The position numbers and the translations under genes were made by a program. A stretch of 64,000 bases of DNA, taken from contig CM070609.1 in NCBI GenBank assembly GCA_036346395.1, forward strand, positions 51,904,777 to 51,968,776. Direction: 5' to 3'. The notes under the pieces were generated by a model. The model searched no databases, was not told the DNA's origin, and was given only the letters and a program-made list of their open reading frames with translations. This document shows, piece after piece, positions 58,501-64,000 of the stretch (position 1 is its first letter; every line of letters begins with the position of its first letter). This DNA is from Hsuehochloa calcarea (lineage: Eukaryota; Streptophyta; Magnoliopsida; Poales; Poaceae).

Positions 58501-61416
58501 TTGAGCGTCTCTGTGGCAAGATTCCTGACTATTCTAGTCTTCGTCTCTTTGAGTGTGCGCGCTATATTCTTCTTGCCTCGTGAGCGCACCAAGCTGGCCG
58601 CTCAGTCCGTGGAGTGCGTCTTTCTGGGATATAGCGCTGAGCATATGGATATCGTTGTTGGAATCCTGTTGGGCGACGGATGCGGGTTTCTCGAGACGTT
58701 ACTTTTGATGAGTCTCGTCCTTTCTACCCTCTCCTTCTCCTTGGCCACTCCAGCATCTCTTGTTGAGCTGCTTTCTTTCTGACTTTTTCTGCCACCCTCA
58801 TAGTCACCACACCTCTATCACCGCCTTTGACCTCTTCGGTTCTTCCTTCACCATCTCCTTCGCCGCCGCCACCTCTCCAGAGGCTCATTCCGGCCGTCGT
58901 CCTTCTTATCCTCTTTACTACACTTGTCGTCCGCGAGTTGAGGATTCTTCTGATGCACCATCTTCTTCTGATGGTTCATCTTCTTCGTCCTCTCCTCGAT
59001 GTGCTCTTCGTGATCGCCAGTCTATTCGGCCTCCTGCGCGCTTTTGTTTAGCAGCTCATGCCGAACCGACTTCTTATCGTGATGCTGTTGTTCATTAGGA
59101 GTGGCAGCATGCGATGGTAGAGGAGATTGCTGCCCTTGAGCGTACTGGCATGTGAGATCTTGTCCCTCTTCCCGCGCGTGTTACTCCTATCACGTGCAAG
59201 TGGGTCTACAAGATTAAGACTCGCTCTAATGGTTCCCTTGAGCGCTATAAGGCTCGTCTTGTGACACGTGGTTTTCAGCAGGAGCATGGTCGTGATTATG
59301 ATGAGACTTTTGCTCCCGTGGCTCACATGACCACTGTTCACACTCTTCTTGTTGTGGCATCTGTTCGGGCATGGTTTATCTCTCAGCTTGATGTCAAGAA
59401 TGCCTTTCTTAATGGTGAGCTGCGTGAGGAGGTTTATATGCAGCCACCACCTGGGTATTCTGTTCCTGATAGTATGGTTTGTCGCCTTCGCCGATCTTTT
59501 TACGGCCTCAAGCAAGTTCCTCGTGCTTGGTTTGATCGTTTCTCCTCTGTTGTCACTGGAGTTGGTTTCTCTGCCAGTGCTCATGATCCTGCTCTTTTTA
59601 TTCACACTTCGCCTCGTAGTCGGACGCTTCTCCTCTTATATGTTGATGATATGATCATTACTGGAGATGATTCTCAGTACATCACTTTTGTCAAGGAGCG
59701 TCTTAATGAGCAATTTCTCATATCTGATCTTGGTCCCCTTTGCTACTTGCTTGGGATTGAGGTTATTTCTACGCCTGAGGGTTTTTATCTGTCCCAAGAA
59801 AAGTATATTCAGGACCTTCTTGATCGTGCTTCTCTTACGGATCAGCACACCGCTGAGATTCCCATGGAGCTTAATGTTCATCTTCGGTCCACTGATGGAG
59901 AGTTTCTTACTGATCCGACTCGATATCGTCATCTTGTTGGGAGTCTTGTTTATCTGGGTGTCACTCGTCCTGATATTTCGTACCCTGTGCATTTCTTGAG
60001 TCAGTTTGTTTCTGCTCCCACTCAGCTCCACTATAGTCATCTTCTTCGTATTCCACGATATCCTCGTGGAACCATCACTCGTCGTCTATTTTTCCCTTGT
60101 TCCAAATCTTTACAGCTCCAGGCGTATTCTGATGCTACCTGGGCTAGTGACCACTCTGATCACCGGTTTCTTTCTGCATATTGTGTTTTTCTCGGTGGTT
60201 CTCTCATTGCCTGGAAGACTAAGAAGTAGAAAACAGTTTCTCGTTCGAGTGCTGAGGCTGAGTTGCGAGCTATGGTCTTGTTGACTGCGGAGGTTACTTG
60301 GCTACGGTGGTTACTTGAGGATTTTGGTGTTTCTGTTTCGATATCCACTCCTCTTTTGTCTCACAGTATATGAGCTATTAGCGTTGCTACAAATCCAGTG
60401 AAGTATGAGCTTACAAAGCATATTGGTGTTGATGCTTCCTACATGCGGACCTAGGTGCAGGATCAGATTGTTGCTCTTCAGTATGTGCCTTCGGAACTTC
60501 GGTGGACGGACTTCTTCACAAAGGCGCAGACCAGAGCTCAACACAGCTTCTATCTCTTCAAACTTAATGTTGTTGATTCACCATAAATTTGAGGGGGGGG
60601 TGTTATATGTGTATTGTACAAGGGACTCTTTGCATATGTAACACCTATGTACTTGTATATATATTGGTCCATTAACCTCATATTGAACACAATGTTTAGT
60701 AAATAAATTTAGTTGGACTACCAAGAATGAATGAACAGTATGACACTGTTCAGCTTTTGAATTTGGTTGTTCTGGATTACGAGTTAATCAGTTTTGCGCT
60801 AGGATGGCAATGTCGTAATCTGGATTATGTGCATTCTTTCTTGTATTGCAGCAACATTCTGTCAGATTACTTTGTTTTTCCTTGTTACCTAAGATGTTTT
60901 TCATAAATTGACACTTTCATGTTCAGGAGATAGGTTTTGTTACTGAAAATAGATGTTGCTTGCAGGAGCCCTTTGTGAACATTCCCGAAGATAGAATCCG
61001 CGAGGCTCTAAAAGTTGTTCTAGGTATTAGAATGTCGTCCAAACTGATTAATTGTCAGATTGTTTCTCTCCCCTGACTCTATCAAATTATCTTGTAGATG
61101 TAAGAAACCACCCGGTGCTTATTCACTGCAAGCGTGGAAAGGTAAAACAGCTTGGTTGCTTTGTAATTCGCCTGACTGTTGTCCTCTCAAAATTCCAATA
61201 AAACCTGAGCTTTATATTATAAACACAAAAAATGTGCAGCATCGAACTGGCTGTGTGGTTGGATGCTTGAGGAAATTGCAACGTTGGTGCCTAACTTCGA
61301 TATTCGACGAATATCAGCGTTTTGCTGCTGCCAAAGCAAGAGTGTCTGATCTAAGGTTTATGGAGCTATTTGATATCTCAAGCTTAAAGCATTTACCAGC
61401 GTCATTCTCATGTTGA
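54434..61416 (+). CDS. Plant/fungal atypical dual-specificity phosphatase (PFA-DSP, SIW14-like), five exons
   Basis: Exons by splice sites and phase: 54434-54744, 54848-54941, 60966-61023, 61098-61141, 61240-61416; total 684 nt, 227 aa. All introns are GT-AG and phases match. A variable N-terminus rich in His, Pro and Glu (1-70) precedes the core: NFAMVDHGVYRSGFPD, CLCPEPYPEANQEFLRTHGI, FQFGIDGSKEPFVNIPEDRI, then the P-loop HCKRGKHRTG, with Cys as nucleophile and Arg as phosphate binder. The remainder is WCLTSIFDEYQRFAAAKAR and a short Cys-ending tail. Family members are cysteine phosphatases; yeast SIW14 and Arabidopsis PFA-DSPs act on inositol pyrophosphates, while rice relatives are described as tyrosine phosphatases in stress responses. 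Intron 2 is 6.0 kb owing to a (TA)n tract and a copia insertion. All catalytic residues are intact, so it is probably functional. Confidence 0.9.
55451..55531. repeat. (TA)n microsatellite in intron 2 of the phosphatase gene
   Basis: About 40 TA repeats run uninterrupted. Such tracts vary in length between individuals and are hard to assemble exactly. Confidence 0.95.
56224..56314 (+). repeat. copia-4 5' LTR (91 bp)
   Basis: It is a near-identical match to 60601-60691. It is unusually short for an element with a full pol gene. Confidence 0.85.
56387..60585 (+). pseudogene. copia-4 gag-pol pseudogene
   Basis: gag (UBN2 type) is recognisable from about 56560 to 56950 (LIWTHLHNRYEPPSDSLYLS), with stops and shifts. 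A zinc knuckle at 57184-57225 is intact (CTYCNKDGHVQHTC). The GAG-pre-integrase motif HWHHRLGHP is near 57868. Integrase has its three acidic positions in HSDVWG (58048), RTDSAGEY and NGVAERKHR. RT is open from 59261 to 60229, with LDVKNAFLNGELREEVYMQP and LLYVDDMIITGDD. RNase H (YSDATWASD, AEAELRAM) is broken by a stop at 60227 and others. The RT frame is good, but gag and RNase H stops make it defective. Confidence 0.85.
60601..60691 (+). repeat. copia-4 3' LTR (91 bp)
   Basis: It directly follows the poly-G-rich purine tract at 60590-60600. The host intron resumes after it. Confidence 0.85.
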
Positions 61417-62284
61417 GAAAGCAGCACACATTGGCGGCCTGTGTGCCAAGATTGGCATTTATTTTCCATTGGAGACTTCTTAGTCCTGTGTACCCTGGTA
61501 ACATGGGTAGCATGATGAAAACTATTAATATATAATTTTGAGTATGTTATTACTGTCATGCTTCCCGGTTACAACATTGTCTCTGGAAAGTTTTAACCTT
61601 ATTGTCATTTTTGGAGCATAGGCATGTAGGGTGGGCAGGTGGTAGGAGACCATCGCAAAACTAGTTGATGTTGGAGTTTTAGGCTGATTTAGTCTCTGTT
61701 CGAAACCTTACAGCAAAACTAGCCCTCTAGTCTGCGAGAAGACAAAACATAACACATTTACCGTATAAAATCACCGTGGAAAGTCATGTGCTGCTCACTC
61801 AATCCGCAGGCCTGCCGTGCACTTAGGCCACGACAGGCCACCTGCTACATGTCTAGTCCGCAGTAGGTCGGCGGAAACATGCGTAGGTCACACCTGTCAT
61901 GGACTGGATGCACGGCAGGTAGTCTGCCGCAGTCTGCGTGCACGGCAGGCTGTCTATCGCGGGCTAGGAGCTCGACATGTGGCTTTTCGTGGACAGGGTG
62001 AGCGCCATGTGGTTTTCGAGTCTGGTACGAAACATAAAGCCTACTCTACCGTTTTAGGTGGTGGAATGATACATACCGGTCATACCAACTAGTACCGAAA
62101 CAATATTAATAAATTTGGGAAGATACCTGCCCTGCATGGAATGTGATTCCTGGCCTCCCTGTCTCTCAATCCAACCATGAGCCTATCTAAGTCCCACTCA
62201 TGTTTGTTTCTCCTAACGTGCACTTTTCATGTATCAGACAGATTCAACCCTCTACTAATCTAGGGTAAAGAATGAAATAAACAA
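61417..62284. other. Downstream of the phosphatase gene; short GC-rich inverted repeats
   Basis: The first 150-200 bp are probably 3' UTR. At 61800-62000 a GC-rich block has GCCTGCCGTGCAC near 61810 and its complement GTGCACGGCAGGC near 61938, plus degraded copies between. No gene is supported. Confidence 0.4.
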
Positions 62285-63140
62285 CAGTAAATTTGTTCAG
62301 TGTCATCGCAATCATTCACGAGTTGCAAAATACCATCGCGAACGAGATCGACTGGAAAATACCACCGCAAACACGAAAAACTCTAAAAAATATCACTGCT
62401 GTCATATTTTCCATCCAAAACAAACGTTAGAGCCTTTCTTAAAGAGATAAAATTTCAGAAATACCAAAATTAAGTAGAGAATAGTTCAAGAATACATAGA
62501 TTAAATCTGAAAAAAATGCCAAATAAAGCTAAAAAAATTCTAGAAAAATTCATAGAGATTCACTCAGACATTTTGCACTTATAAAAATTATCATCAACTA
62601 AAATTTGGTTTTATTTTTACACAGTAAATCATTTTTTAAAACTAAAAATACCTTTTAAACTAGAAAAATATAAAAGATAGCTCTGAAAATTCTATAAAAA
62701 TTTAAGGGTAGTTAAATAGGGTATTTTGAGCTTAATTAAAATATTCTCAGCACAATTTTATTTTTTTATTTTTAAAATACAATTAAAATATTTATTTTTA
62801 ATTATTTTTCCAATTATTTTGGGATATTACATCATTCTATTTTGCATATCCCCCAAGCCAAATCTCACCACCATTGTCCTTCACCGTAGGCGGCAGCTTG
62901 TGGAGGAGAAGTAAGGGTAGAATGACATGTGTGACCAGTCTTAGCAAAAAAAGAAGAAGATAAAGAAATAGAAAAAAGCGATGGTAGAAGAGTCATCTCG
63001 TACCCTTGGGACAGAAAACGTGATGACAATAGCATTTTTTAGGTTTTTTCGTGTTTGCGATGATATTTTTCAGTCGACCTTGTTCGCGATGTTATTTTAC
63101 AACTCGCGAACGATTGCGATGGCACTGAACAAATTTACTC
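62285..63140. mobile_element. Mutator-type MITE with long terminal inverted repeats (856 bp)
   Basis: The ends are inverted repeats of about 115 bp (AGTAAATTTGTTCAGTG, then blocks such as CATCGCAATC and CGCAAACACGAAAAA on each arm). A perfect 9-bp target duplication, AATAAACAA, flanks it (62276-62284 and 63141-63149). Long TIRs with a 9-bp duplication define the Mutator superfamily. The AT-rich centre has no transposase. Part of the interior (62840-62960) is GC-richer and could be captured DNA. Confidence 0.9.
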
Positions 63141-63393
63141 AATAAACAAAGACAAAATAGTGGTAAATTCATATTGTTAAATATGTCTACATGCCTTATA
63201 TTTTGCAGAGGAAGTACATTGTAGTCAGCTGGGCTGTAGCCTGTAGGCTGTGGCAAATCAACATAGTGCTGGCTGGCTTCTGCCTTTAGGTACCATAGCA
63301 AATTGATTTTTTACCTATCATGTTTTGATCTTGGATAGAAATTAGACATTGCCATACACCTCTACCACGACATACATATTATTATGTGAGATG

Positions 63394-63667
63394 TGTTAGA
63401 AAAAATAGGGATAAAAGCGAGACACATATTTTTACATGGAAAACCATTGTGGGAAAAAAACCACGGGCGCCAACCGGCGATAATTACTATATGTGGAGTG
63501 TTTACAAATCGCACGGGATTACAATGAGGCGGCTCTCCTCCGCGTGTGGCTTACAAGAGGTATTTATAGGGGGAAAGGACTTCGAGTCCATGTAGGATAC
63601 CTATCCGCTAATATGGAACCTGATTCGGACTCATCCATATTAGACAATTCGGATCACAATATCAACA
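63394..63667 (-). repeat. 3' LTR of a minus-strand copia element (274 bp)
   Basis: On the minus strand it runs from TGTTGATATTGTG at 63667 to TTTTTCTAACA at 63394. A purine-rich tract (CAAAGTGGAAAT) directly precedes it. A TATA box (TATAAATACC, minus) is near 63568. The 5 bp outside (AGATG, 63389-63393) should recur beyond the window edge. Confidence 0.75.
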
Positions 63668-63776
63668 ATTTCCACTTTGAGACGAATTTCCTCTTGTAGC
63701 ATAATGAAGAATCATCAATCACCAAAATATCTCCATAATAAGATAAAAATCACCGTGCGCCAACTAGTCTCTAGGA

Positions 63777-64000
63777 CTAAGTTGTAATACCAACTAAGCT
63801 TGAGCAAAGCTCAAACTTAGTAACAGGATCTGGCTTTGTCATCATATCAGCTGGATTATCATGAGTACTTATCTTGCACACTTTGACATCACCTTGAGCA
63901 ATAACACCTCGAATAAAGTGATATCTCACATCAATGTGCTTTGTTCTTTCATGGAACATCTGATCCTTTGTAAGGCATATAACACTCTGACTATCACAAA
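63777..64000 (-). CDS. Copia RNase H C-terminus, cut by the window edge
   Basis: The minus-strand frame is open from the window edge to a TAG at 63777-63779. It reads CDSQSVICLTKDQMFHERTK, then HIDVRYHFIRG, NPADMMTKP and a short end. This is the RNase H/polyprotein tail of Tnt1-like copia elements, with the conserved KHIDVRYHF and DMMTK motifs. The coding part visible is intact. It belongs with the LTR at 63394-63667. Confidence 0.85.
   Translation of the reverse strand, partial: CDSQSVICLTKDQMFHERTKHIDVRYHFIRGVIAQGDVKVCKISTHDNPADMMTKPDPVTKFELCSSLVGITT

Larger units (their letters stand above)
56224..60691 (+). mobile_element. Ty1/copia retrotransposon 'copia-4' (4.47 kb) with 91-bp LTRs
   Basis: LTRs at 56224-56314 and 60601-60691 both start TGTTATATGTGTATTG and end in GAA(T/C)ACA, with few differences. 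A decayed tRNA-Met primer site (TAGTATCCGAGCC) is at 56331. A purine tract, GAGGGGGGGG, directly precedes the 3' LTR. The order gag, integrase, RT, RNase H is that of copia. It lies in the sense orientation in intron 2 of the phosphatase gene. No target duplication could be seen, so the LTR ends may be a few bases off. The 16 bases between the LTR end and the primer site could belong to a longer 5' LTR (about 107 bp). Confidence 0.85.

Noticed and set aside
56224..60691. Target-site duplication for copia-4
   Set aside because: The flanks (CTGAT on the left, ATGTT on the right) do not match with the LTR ends as drawn, so none is claimed.

Overview
The window is plant nuclear DNA, most likely from a grass of the rice (Oryza) lineage. 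The evidence is two intron/exon-style plant genes with GC-rich first exons, and dense LTR retrotransposons of grass type: an Angela/BARE/RIRE1-like LTR, several long-LTR copia elements primed by tRNA-Met, and long Ty3/gypsy-type LTRs. An Ac/Ds-like hAT element and Mutator-like elements are also present. The species assignment is inference; no database search was possible.

Only two host genes look functional. At 46011-48356 (+) there is an intact, intronless 781-codon gene for a TPR + PB1 protein of the PHOX/CLMP1 family. At 54434-61416 (+) there is a five-exon plant/fungal-type atypical dual-specificity phosphatase (PFA-DSP) with an intact HCKRGKHRTG active site. Its second intron is 6.0 kb long because a 4.47-kb copia element with 91-bp LTRs sits in it.

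Layout. 1-7059: decayed repeats, three diverged copies of a ~110-bp module, a 3 x 21 bp minisatellite, and the left part of a long gypsy-type LTR. 7060-32482: one Angela-like solo LTR (minus strand, target duplication ACTCT on both sides) expanded to 25.4 kb by nested insertions. These are a gypsy-type fragment (7149-8931), a decayed copia ('copia-1', about 9043-20118) and a complete 11-kb copia ('copia-2', 20436-31464, target duplication CGACT). 32820-37660: a 4.84-kb solo LTR (minus, target duplication GTATA). 37666-40316: intergenic DNA. 40322-41941: an uninterrupted second copy of the Angela-like solo LTR (CCACC). 42150-43295: a hAT element (8-bp duplication TCTCCCGG). 43868-45522: a solo LTR of the copia-2 family (TCAAT), just upstream of the TPR gene. 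50868-53130: the 3' end of a third long-LTR copia ('copia-3'), abutting a Mutator transposase fragment. 56224-60691: 'copia-4' in the phosphatase intron. 62285-63140: a Mutator-type MITE. 63394-64000: the start of a minus-strand copia that runs off the window.

The most interesting pattern is in the long copia LTRs. Each family has its own short palindrome (CGGTCNGACCG, CGGAANTTCCG, TACGAnnnnnTCGTA and others) repeated many times. In copia-1 and copia-2 the repeats form two clusters, one upstream of the TATA box and one about 165-285 bp before the LTR end. Other notable points are a duplicated insertion junction that preserves sequence lost from the original site, a stem-loop shared just after the primer-binding site of two elements, and a bias of LTR-LTR differences toward CHG contexts that could be a basecalling artefact.
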